NCBI GenBank assembly: GCA_035468985.1
Contig: DATISF010000001.1
Location: 186,001-250,000, forward strand
Origin: DASVHS01 sp035468985
Lineage (GTDB): Bacteria > Acidobacteriota > Thermoanaerobaculia > Gp7-AA8
Length of the DNA: 64,000 nt
Direction: 5' to 3'
Shown piece by piece: positions 40,320 to 47,872 of the stretch. The notes beneath the pieces were generated by a model. That model saw nothing but the letters and a program-made list of their open reading frames with translations. It was not told the origin of the DNA and searched no databases. The position numbers and the translations under genes were made by a program. Each line of letters opens with the position of its first letter. Position 1 is the first letter of the stretch.

Positions 40320-41042
40320 TTGAAGGCTTCCTTGAACCTTACCGAGGAGGCAGTAAGAATAGCAGACTTGAGTCAAGAACCGCCACCGAATCGTAACTCG
40401 ACCGCTCGAAACATTCTGCTCGCCCTCGGGACCGTGATTGTGCTCACGATCGGGGGCGCCTGGTGGGTCTGGCGGACGACCCGCCACGCCGTCGAGAACG
40501 TCGTCGAGCGCGCGTTCACGCCGCAGGAAAAGATGCTCGACCTGACGGCGCTGGTCACGCAGGTGCGGAGCCTCAACCGGCTGGAGACCGCGTCGATGCA
40601 CGTCCTCCACGTCAGCACGACGACCCAGTCGTATCAACTGGTCCCCGATGCCCTGGCCGGTGATCAGATGACCTTCCTCGCGGCCGGTGATGTCATCGCC
40701 GGCGTCGACCTGTCACTGCTCAAACAGGAGGATGTCTGGAAGAAGGCGGATGGAACGATCGTCATGCGCCTTCCGGCGTCGCAGATCCTCGTCACGCGCG
40801 TCGACAACCGTGAGTCGAGGGTGATCAACCGCAAGACGGGATTCTTCCGGAAGGCCGACATCGACCTCGAGAGCCGCGTGCGCCAGCACGCGGAGCAGGA
40901 GATCCGCAACGAGTCGCTGCGCAAGGGCATCCTGAACCTGGCTTCGCAGAACGCGGAGACGCGCATCGCGGAGTTCCTGCACACGCTGGGATTCCAGAAG
41001 GTGGAGTTCGTCAAGCGCGGGCAGGCGCAGCCGTCGTTATGA
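40320..41042 (+). CDS. DUF4230-domain membrane-anchored protein
   Basis: A 240-residue protein with one N-terminal membrane helix (NILLALGTVIVLTIGGAWWVW) and a beta-rich outer domain matching DUF4230, a family with no assigned function. The start is uncertain: TTG 40320 is used, with TTG 40368 also possible. A GAGGAGG at 40344 lies poorly spaced for either. The stop at 41042 is followed 4 bp later by the copy of the GAGCGAAG repeat. Confidence 0.75.
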   Translation: MKASLNLTEEAVRIADLSQEPPPNRNSTARNILLALGTVIVLTIGGAWWVWRTTRHAVENVVERAFTPQEKMLDLTALVTQVRSLNRLETASMHVLHVSTTTQSYQLVPDALAGDQMTFLAAGDVIAGVDLSLLKQEDVWKKADGTIVMRLPASQILVTRVDNRESRVINRKTGFFRKADIDLESRVRQHAEQEIRNESLRKGILNLASQNAETRIAEFLHTLGFQKVEFVKRGQAQPSL

Positions 41043-41045
41043 CTC

Positions 41046-41168
41046 TGTGCTGAGCGAAGCGAAGCATCTGCTGTTACATCGCGCCGAGCGTTCCCACCGG
41101 CGAAGGCAGGCCGGTCGCCTGTGGGCACTGGCATCGCTGTGGAACAGTCGATCCGTTGCTGCGCTCAG
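41046..41168. repeat. Dispersed inverted repeat, GAGCGAAGCGAAG family, copy 3
   Basis: Left end CTGAGCGAAGCGAAGCATC, centre GCTGTGGAACAGTCGATCC and right end TTGCTGCGCTCAGGATAG match copy 1 in the same order. It lies between convergent genes. Its right end supplies the TGA stop of trpE (41165-41167), at the same position in the repeat as the hutI stop in copy 1. Confidence 0.75.
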
Positions 41169-42604
41169 GATAGGCGGCTGGCCGAACGCATCGCTTTCGC
41201 CACCTCGATCGCCCTTCGCAGCGCCCCGGCCTTGTTGATGCTTTCCTGAAATTCGTACGCCGGATCGGAGTCGAAGACGATTCCCGCGCCGGCCTGCACA
41301 TAGGCGCGGCCGTTGGCGAGAACGATCGTACGGATCGTGATGCAGGAGTCGAGATTGCCGGAGAAGCCGATGTAGGCGACCGCGCCGGCGTACGGGCCGC
41401 GGCGGGTCTTCTCCATCTGATCGATCAGCTCCATGGCCCGGATCTTCGGCGCACCGGAAACCGTGCCGGCGGGAAAACACGACAGGAAGACGTCGATCGG
41501 CGAGCGGTCGTCGCGCATGACACCCTCGACATCGCTGACCAGATGGATGACGTGGCTGTAGCGCTCGATGCGGCGGAAGCTCATCACCTCGACCGATCCG
41601 CTGCGGCAGACACGCCCCAGATCGTTGCGCCCGAGGTCGACGAGCATCAGGTGTTCGGCGTTTTCCTTGGGATCGGCGAGTAGCGATTTCTCGAGACGTG
41701 CATCATCATCGCGCGTCGCGCCGCGCGGGCGCGTGCCGGCGATCGGACGCGTTTCGGCCTTGTTCCCGGTGACGCGAACGAGCATCTCCGGCGATGCGCC
41801 GACGAGCGTGCACTCGTTCGTGCGCAGCAGGAACATGTACGGCGAAGGATTGATCGATCGCAGCGCGCGATAGAGCGTCAGCGCGTTGCGCTCGTCGAAA
41901 TCGGTGTCCCAACGCTGCGACAGGACGATCTGATAGATCTCGCCGGCGACGATCTCTTCCTTTGCGCGGCTGACAACGGCTTCGAATTCGGCCTGCGTGA
42001 ACGTCGTTCGAAAATCGGCCGCCGGAACCTCTTCGGGGAAGCTGATCAGATCCACATGCGCTCCCCGCAGAAGCCTGATCGCCTCGGACAGCCGCTTCTC
42101 GGCGTTCTCCGGACCGGCTCCCTTGTCCGCGGTGAAGATGTTTACGACGACGAACAACCGCTGCCGCACGTGATCGAAGACCACGACGTTGTTGAAGAAG
42201 AGCAGCGTGGCGTCGGGGACCTTCAGATCGTCCGGAAGCGTGTCGGGAATCCGCTCGAACCACCCGCCGACGCCGTAACCGAAGTAAGCGACGGCTCCGC
42301 CAAAAAACGGCGGGAGCCGCTCCTCGCCGAAGACGCGCAGCGGAATGAGCTCGCGATTGAGGGTGCCGATCGGGTCGGGTGCTCCGCGCTCCAGGCGGAG
42401 GTCGCGCCGGACGTCGAATCCGACGAACGAATAGCGGCCGACGTTCTCGCCACGCTCGACGCTCTCGAAAAGAAACGCCTCTTCGCCCTTTGCCGACAGC
42501 GCGGAAAACGCCGCCACCGGCGTCAGCGCGTCGGCGCTCATCTCCCGCACGAACGGGATCACATCGTAGTCGCGCCGGAGCGCGTCGAACTCTTCGTTGG
42601 TCAT
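41165..42604 (-). CDS. trpE: Anthranilate synthase component I
   Basis: A 479-residue chorismate-using enzyme, the first step to tryptophan. FLFESVERGENVGRYSFVG is the inhibitory Trp-binding region (LLES type), and RPIAGTRPRGATRDDDA, LVDLGRNDLGRV and FPAGTVSGAPKIRAMELI are catalytic. PIAGTRPRG favours TrpE over PabB. No trpG glutamine amidotransferase lies in the window. ATGA overlap of 4 nt with aroDE. The stop codon lies in a dispersed repeat. Confidence 0.9.
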   Translation of the reverse strand: MTNEEFDALRRDYDVIPFVREMSADALTPVAAFSALSAKGEEAFLFESVERGENVGRYSFVGFDVRRDLRLERGAPDPIGTLNRELIPLRVFGEERLPPFFGGAVAYFGYGVGGWFERIPDTLPDDLKVPDATLLFFNNVVVFDHVRQRLFVVVNIFTADKGAGPENAEKRLSEAIRLLRGAHVDLISFPEEVPAADFRTTFTQAEFEAVVSRAKEEIVAGEIYQIVLSQRWDTDFDERNALTLYRALRSINPSPYMFLLRTNECTLVGASPEMLVRVTGNKAETRPIAGTRPRGATRDDDARLEKSLLADPKENAEHLMLVDLGRNDLGRVCRSGSVEVMSFRRIERYSHVIHLVSDVEGVMRDDRSPIDVFLSCFPAGTVSGAPKIRAMELIDQMEKTRRGPYAGAVAYIGFSGNLDSCITIRTIVLANGRAYVQAGAGIVFDSDPAYEFQESINKAGALRRAIEVAKAMRSASRLS

Positions 42605-43971
42605 CTCTGGAACGCTCTCATGAACAGCTCGTTCTGCCGCACGGCCTGGCCCCGCAGCAGATCGAGACCGTCGTACACCTGTACGCCGTTCTCGCGCAGC
42701 CGGGCATGCCGCCGGGCGGTCATCGGGGAACCATATGCAGATTCGATGTACGTCAGGCCCGGACGTGACGGAACCGGGATCTCGGCGTTGGGCGTCGTGG
42801 TGTTGATGACGACGTCCCCGTCGAAACGCTGAAGGTGCTCGAGGGGCTCGGAACGGACATCGAATCGGGATGCCAGCTCGCTCCCCCGCTCGGCCGTCCG
42901 ATTGAAAACGGTGACGTGCATCGCAGCGCGCCTCAGTGCCACGAGCGCCGCGCGAGCGGTCCCTCCTGCGCCGACGAGAGCCACCGATTTGCGGTCGCGC
43001 CCGCACACATCGCGAAGAATCGATTCGAATCCATCCACGTCGGTATTGTCCGCCAGAATCTGTCCCCCATTCGTATTCATCAGAGTGTTCACCGCTTCGC
43101 ATTCGCGGGCGTTTTCTCCGAGATCGGCCTTGCAGGCCTGTGCGAAACGGTAGGCGTCGACCTTGAACGGCACGGTGACGCTGAGTCCGTACGGCTCGCC
43201 ATTCAAAAACGATTTCGTGATCTCGTCAAATGCATCGACGGAGGCAATCGTGTACGCGGCCGGAACGCCCTTCTCGCGAAACAGCGGATTGTGAATCGTG
43301 GGCGAGAGGCTGTGGCCGGCGGGATTGCCGACGAGGGCGAAGACGCGCTCGGCGCGCAGAACATCGCGTCGCTCGCCGTAGATCGCGAGCGCCCGCCGCA
43401 AGTCCAGCTGGCCCGGCGCTGCACTCTCCTCTTCGGTACGGCTGACGAACTGCAGAAGCGACCCGCGAAACGGCGCCAGGATGCGCGAGTAGAGGCCGTG
43501 TTCGCCCATGCCGATGATCGTCGTTCGGGGTTCGGGGCTCGGGGCTCGGAGGACGGCCAGCAGGCGCTCGTTGTCGGCGAACGTCTTCGGCGTCACGGCG
43601 ATCTTCACATGTGCGCAGCCCGTCGCGCACATGTCGCGATGGATGGTTTCGACGTCGGGCATGCCTTCGAAGTCGTGATGCGACAGCACCACCCGGTCGC
43701 GGCGATCGAGCGACAGGCCGGGTACGTACTCGACATCGATGAAATCGATTCTTGCGCCGAGCGCGTCGCGAAAAACATCGCTGTCGAACGGCTGTCCGCG
43801 GCGCGTGAAGATGATCGGCTTCGCCGTTGCGCCGCGAAGGGCTCGAAAATCGATGGGCGTCGCAAAGCGCTCCCCACGGATCTCGATGCCGTCATGGTCG
43901 GCGTCGATGCGCCGGATCGCTTCGAGCGCCCTCTCCGGCGTCTCTTCGAGGATCGTCACGAACAGCTTCAT
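42601..43971 (-). CDS. aroDE: Bifunctional 3-dehydroquinate dehydratase (type I) / shikimate dehydrogenase
   Basis: A 456-residue fusion. Residues 1-215 are a type I dehydroquinase (Schiff-base Lys in AHVKIAVTPKT), the rest a shikimate dehydrogenase (GHSLSPTIHNPLF, TVPFK, NTDVDGF, LVGAGGTARAAL). It catalyses two consecutive steps of the shikimate path. The domain linker SPEPRTT is encoded by a heptamer repeat at 43523-43550. Start ATG 43971 is 2 bp after the SirB1 stop. Such AroDE fusions are known in plants and some bacteria. Confidence 0.93.
   Translation of the reverse strand: MKLFVTILEETPERALEAIRRIDADHDGIEIRGERFATPIDFRALRGATAKPIIFTRRGQPFDSDVFRDALGARIDFIDVEYVPGLSLDRRDRVVLSHHDFEGMPDVETIHRDMCATGCAHVKIAVTPKTFADNERLLAVLRAPSPEPRTTIIGMGEHGLYSRILAPFRGSLLQFVSRTEEESAAPGQLDLRRALAIYGERRDVLRAERVFALVGNPAGHSLSPTIHNPLFREKGVPAAYTIASVDAFDEITKSFLNGEPYGLSVTVPFKVDAYRFAQACKADLGENARECEAVNTLMNTNGGQILADNTDVDGFESILRDVCGRDRKSVALVGAGGTARAALVALRRAAMHVTVFNRTAERGSELASRFDVRSEPLEHLQRFDGDVVINTTTPNAEIPVPSRPGLTYIESAYGSPMTARRHARLRENGVQVYDGLDLLRGQAVRQNELFMRAFQR
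43523..43550. repeat. Heptamer repeat inside aroDE
   Basis: GTTCGGG-GTTCGGG-GCTCGGG-GCTCGGA in tandem, in frame at the join of the two AroDE domains. Confidence 0.65.
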
Positions 43972-43973
43972 GG

Positions 43974-44645
43974 CTACAGCAGCTCGAGCCGCTCCGCGGC
44001 CGCGAAAGCCTTGCGCGTGTCGCCGGCGCGGCTCCACATGTTCTGAAGATTCGCCAGCAGACGCTGAAGGGTTTGCCGTGCATCCCAGGAGCGAAGATGC
44101 TCGCTTTCGAGGCGGATGCGCCCGCCGCTCATGTCCGCGAGCATCGCGCCGATCTCGCCCACAGTCAGCGTCGCCCCTCCGTGAAAGGGATCGACGTACA
44201 GCTCGTTGAGGTCGAACTGCACCTTGACGATGTAATGGCCCGGCAGGCCGACTCCAAACGCGTTCAAACCGATCGACGTGGCCACGTGCAGGAACACGAT
44301 CGAGAGCGTCAGCGGCAGGCCGATGCGGCGATCGATCACTTCATTGAGATACGCGTTTCGCGGATCGTAGTAATTGATGGCGTCGCCGCGATAACGATCG
44401 ACGTCGAACATCTCGCTGTGAACGTGGCCGAGGCGGAAGACGGCAGGCTCTCCGGGAGAGCACTTGGCGCGGACGCGGCGAGCCAGATCCTCGAGCTTCG
44501 CCAGATACGCAGCGACGTCGAGCTGCGGGGAATCCTCGAGGGCGATCAGCAGCGCGCCGCGGGCCAGATCGGCATGACCGATCTCCCCCGCCGCGAATTC
44601 ACGGAACTGCCGGCGCGCTTCTGCCGGATGAACGAGCGTGGCCAA
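43974..44645 (-). CDS. SirB1-family transglutaminase-like protein
   Basis: About 223 residues. RIGLPLTLSIVFLHVATSIGLNAFGVGLPGHYIVKV is the SirB1/transglutaminase-like core; the classical Cys position reads S (LTLSIVF), so enzyme activity is doubtful. The C-terminal part has a TPR-like helical pair (LLANLQNMWSRAGDTRKAFAAAERLELL). The family is found next to prfA/prmC in many bacteria and is functionally unclear. The start is set at TTG 44645, 17 bp from the divergent recO start, without a good ribosome site. Confidence 0.8.
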   Translation of the reverse strand: MATLVHPAEARRQFREFAAGEIGHADLARGALLIALEDSPQLDVAAYLAKLEDLARRVRAKCSPGEPAVFRLGHVHSEMFDVDRYRGDAINYYDPRNAYLNEVIDRRIGLPLTLSIVFLHVATSIGLNAFGVGLPGHYIVKVQFDLNELYVDPFHGGATLTVGEIGAMLADMSGGRIRLESEHLRSWDARQTLQRLLANLQNMWSRAGDTRKAFAAAERLELL

Positions 44646-44662
44646 GACGTAGACTTTAACCG

Positions 44663-45412
44663 ATGCGGCTCGAACGCACCGAGGCGATCGTCCTTCACAC
44701 CGTTCCGGCAAGAGAGCGGGACAAGCTCGTCGTGTTCCTCACGCCTGAGCACGGCAAGGTCAAAGGTTGGGCGTACGGCGCGCGCGGGATCAAGAGCCGT
44801 TTCGGCGCGTCGCTCGAACCGCTGGCGAAAGTGCGCATCGGGTACGCCGAGCGCGAAGCGGAGGAGGCGGTGCGCATCGAATCGGTGGAGCTCCTCCGCT
44901 CGCTCTTTCCCGCGCAACAGGAGCTGCAGCGGTCCGTCGCCGCGACGTACATCGCGGAGATGGTCGATACGTTTGCGCCGGCGGGGGATCCGGCGGAGCT
45001 GATCTATCGGCTGCTGGACAAGGCGACCGAGGCGCTGCTTGCGCAGGCCTCCGCGGTCATGGCCATCGTCGCGTACGTCGAGGTCTGGATGCTTCGGCTG
45101 GCCGGCATCTTTCCTTCGACACGCAATTGCATCGAATGCGGCGGAGAGCTCGGCCGGCCGCTGCGTTTCGACACGAAGCTCCAGGGCTTCGTCTGCGATT
45201 CGTGCGCGACGCGCGACGCGTTCGTGGTGAGCAACGACGTCGCGCGTGAGCTCGACACCATCGGCCGGATTCCGATCGCCGAATTCGCGGAGCGCGAGAC
45301 GCCGGGCGACGTGCTCTTCGAGCTTCGCGCCCTCACCGGCACCATCCGCCGCAACTTCCTCGGACACGAGCTGAAGTCGTTCGAGGTCCTTTCGTCAGTC
45401 GTCACCAAATAG
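44663..45412 (+). CDS. recO: DNA repair protein RecO
   Basis: A 249-residue protein of the RecFOR recombination-repair pathway. It has an N-terminal OB fold (MRLERTEAIVLHTVPARERDKLV, YGARGIKSRFG) and a helical domain with a Cys4 zinc site (CIECGG and CDSC near residues 154-180). RecO helps load RecA on gapped DNA. It is divergent from SirB1 with only 17 bp between. Confidence 0.94.
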   Translation: MRLERTEAIVLHTVPARERDKLVVFLTPEHGKVKGWAYGARGIKSRFGASLEPLAKVRIGYAEREAEEAVRIESVELLRSLFPAQQELQRSVAATYIAEMVDTFAPAGDPAELIYRLLDKATEALLAQASAVMAIVAYVEVWMLRLAGIFPSTRNCIECGGELGRPLRFDTKLQGFVCDSCATRDAFVVSNDVARELDTIGRIPIAEFAERETPGDVLFELRALTGTIRRNFLGHELKSFEVLSSVVTK

Positions 45413-45452
45413 CCACGCGAGCGTCCGGCGAGTCCCGTTAAGATCCCGCGCG

Positions 45453-46079
45453 ATGAAAATCGCCATCGTTGCCTTCGAGGATTTCACCGATATCGACGTG
45501 TTCTTCATGTGGGACCTACTGAACCGGCCACGGTCGGCGGGATGGACCGTGAGGATTGTCGGCGAGACGTTGTCCCACCGGTCGAGGTCGGGGCTCGCGA
45601 TTCCGATGCACGGCGAGCTCGAAGAAGCGAACGAGGCGGACGTCGTGCTCTTCACAAGCGGGCCGGGCGCCCGCCGGAAGGCAAACGATCTTTCGTTTCT
45701 CCGGCGCTTTCACCTCGATCCCGAGCGCCAGATGATCGGCTCGATCTGCTCAGGCGCTCTGATTCTCGCGGCCCTCGGGCTGCTCGAGGGCAAGCGCGCC
45801 ACGACCTATCCGACGAGCGTGAAGGCGCTCGAGAGGTTCGGCGTACAGGTGATCGAGATGCCGTTTGTCGACGAAGGAAATATCGCCACCGCTGCAGGCT
45901 GCCTCGCCTCGCAGTATCTCTGCGGCTGGGTCATCGAGCGCCATCTCGGTTGGGAGATGCGTGAGACGGTCCTCAAATCCGTGCAGCCGGTCGGCGAGGG
46001 CATGAGCTTCTCGGATCTTCCGTTGCTGCAGAAGCTCTACGCGCCAGCTGAAGATCTATCGCCCGTCGCCGCGAAGTAG
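45453..46079 (+). CDS. DJ-1/PfpI-family protein
   Basis: A 208-residue class I glutamine-amidotransferase-like protein. The nucleophile elbow GSICSGAL places C99 at the expected site, with preceding VVLFTSGPGARR. The family includes chaperone-like deglycases, proteases and transcription-regulator domains; GATase1 members with this layout are often annotated as AraC-N or isonitrile hydratase. No DNA-binding domain is present. Its last 24 bp overlap the convergent hydrolase. Confidence 0.85.
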   Translation: MKIAIVAFEDFTDIDVFFMWDLLNRPRSAGWTVRIVGETLSHRSRSGLAIPMHGELEEANEADVVLFTSGPGARRKANDLSFLRRFHLDPERQMIGSICSGALILAALGLLEGKRATTYPTSVKALERFGVQVIEMPFVDEGNIATAAGCLASQYLCGWVIERHLGWEMRETVLKSVQPVGEGMSFSDLPLLQKLYAPAEDLSPVAAK

Positions 46080-46985
46080 CCAGGCAAGAATCAGCCGCGC
46101 GAGATCGCCTTCCCGCCGCCCGAATCCGTGATCGGCATTCTCGAGGATCGCGAATTCGAAGTTGGGCTTCGGGCCGATCTGCTCTGCGAGGACCCCGACG
46201 CAGCGCGACACGTTGCCATAGCAGTATTCGTCGCGATCGCCGTAGACGACGAGCGCCGGCTTGCGGATGCCGCGGAGATGGCGAAAGCGCGGGCCCCTCG
46301 AGAGTCGCACGCCGCGCAGGATCTCGAGGTACGGAAAGACGTTGTAATCGCCGTCGGGATTGATCGTGTCGTACAGCGCGCGCCAGCTCATCGGAAGCGC
46401 CGAGAGACTCGCCGGGACCAGTTCCTCGCTGTTGCGGCGGGCGCGGGCACGCTTCAGCGTTGAGAAGAATCGCCGCCGCCCGAGCTGGTCGTAAAGGAGT
46501 CCCGTGTCGTCGCCCCCGGCCAGAAGAACGTAGCCGCGCACCGGATTCCGGTGCTTGTAGCGATGGTAGACGGCGATCTTGTTCGCGCCGGTCGAGTGGC
46601 CGATGAGGTGGATCTCGCGATAGCCGCGGCGGCGAAGAAAACGGATCGCGCCGTCGATGTCAGGCACGCAGTCGCGAATGCGTTCGTATGCCATGCCGCC
46701 GCCCACGGTTCGTTTCTTCTTGCGCAGGCGACGAAGGAGGTGTGCTCCGCGATTGTTGAACGGAAAGAACGCGAATCCGTTGCTCACGAACTCCGCGGCG
46801 AGAAGGTTCGTGCGCCTGGAATCGAAGACCGAGGCCCCTCCTGTGCCGTGCACGAAGACCGCGACGCGCCGCGTCCTCCGCGGCGGTTCGTAGAGAAGCC
46901 CGGCCAGCGCGACGCCATCGGTGGCGTCGAACCTTACGAGCCGGCAGAGCGGTTCGGGATGATCTCGCCGCGCGACTCGTCCCAT
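46056..46985 (-). CDS. Alpha/beta hydrolase (DUF1749-like)
   Basis: A 309-residue hydrolase. AVFVHGTGGA forms the oxyanion hole, LIGHSTGANKI has the nucleophile Ser, GDRDEY the acid and DHGFG the His. The closest layout is DUF1749, where substrates are not known. The start is ATG 46985, overlapping the DUF1835 gene by 52 nt; no later ATG or GTG precedes the core. Confidence 0.82.
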   Translation of the reverse strand: MGRVARRDHPEPLCRLVRFDATDGVALAGLLYEPPRRTRRVAVFVHGTGGASVFDSRRTNLLAAEFVSNGFAFFPFNNRGAHLLRRLRKKKRTVGGGMAYERIRDCVPDIDGAIRFLRRRGYREIHLIGHSTGANKIAVYHRYKHRNPVRGYVLLAGGDDTGLLYDQLGRRRFFSTLKRARARRNSEELVPASLSALPMSWRALYDTINPDGDYNVFPYLEILRGVRLSRGPRFRHLRGIRKPALVVYGDRDEYCYGNVSRCVGVLAEQIGPKPNFEFAILENADHGFGRREGDLARLILAWLLRGDGR

Positions 46986-47872
46986 CGCCAGATGTTCTCC
47001 TTCGTCACGTGCACGCCGCCGAGCCAGAAATCGGGATCGTTGACGGTGAGGTCGTCGACCGATCCGTTCATCACGTTCTCGCCCGCCGGCGTGATGCCGA
47101 ACGTGGCTTTCGGCGGGACCTCTTTCCCCTCGCTGAGCGTGATCAGCGGGACGGCGCGGCCGGCCATCGTCCGCAACGCGTGCAGGATCTGAATGTCGCC
47201 GAAACCGAAACGCGGCCCGGTCTCGTCGAACTGCGGGAAGAGCATTGCGAAATCGACAGCACCCGCGGCGATCAGCTTCAGGATTCTCGCCTCGACCGAG
47301 CCGAGCCCGTTCCGCGTCGACGGAAAACGGCTCGCATGAAGCCGGAGACCTTCGCGCAGGAACGCGATCTCGTTGCCGGCCGAGGCGATCACGTCGTTGA
47401 GCAGGCGCGGGTCGGATGACGTGTACGCGCCCCACGCCCGCGCCGCGATGTCGAACATCGACGGAGTCACGGGCGCGCGCGCGCTGGAAAGCCGCATCAG
47501 CTCATCGACCTCGCGCTGCGTGAGAACCCCGCTGCACCAGACGTACGACAGATTGCTGCGGTCGCGAAACCGCTGGAGCAGGTAGAGAAAGTTTGCCAGG
47601 CAGAAGAGATCGTGCTCGAACCAGAGAACGACTTCGTCGCTTGATTCGGAAGCGGCATTGAGGGACTGCTCGAGCTCGAAGAGCCCGTTGCTGACGCGAA
47701 GGAGATCCTCGCCGCTGACGTCGGCAAGGAATCGCGCCCGGACGGCGAGCCAGTCGGCGGGCGCCGGAATCGGGCCGGTCACGAGCGCTTCGCGAAAGGC
47801 GATGTGCTCGCCGGGCAGACCGGCGCGCCGCGCGACGATGGCCATCGCATCGCCGTTGTGAATGTTGATCAT
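46934..47872 (-). CDS. DUF1835-domain protein
   Basis: A 312-residue protein. NIHNGDAMAIVARRAGLPGEHIAFREALVTGP is the DUF1835 signature, and the C-terminal half resembles the DUF3658 partner domain. No catalytic motif is known. ATGA overlap of 4 nt with the MA peptidase. Function unknown. Confidence 0.8.
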   Translation of the reverse strand: MINIHNGDAMAIVARRAGLPGEHIAFREALVTGPIPAPADWLAVRARFLADVSGEDLLRVSNGLFELEQSLNAASESSDEVVLWFEHDLFCLANFLYLLQRFRDRSNLSYVWCSGVLTQREVDELMRLSSARAPVTPSMFDIAARAWGAYTSSDPRLLNDVIASAGNEIAFLREGLRLHASRFPSTRNGLGSVEARILKLIAAGAVDFAMLFPQFDETGPRFGFGDIQILHALRTMAGRAVPLITLSEGKEVPPKATFGITPAGENVMNGSVDDLTVNDPDFWLGGVHVTKENIWRWDESRGEIIPNRSAGS

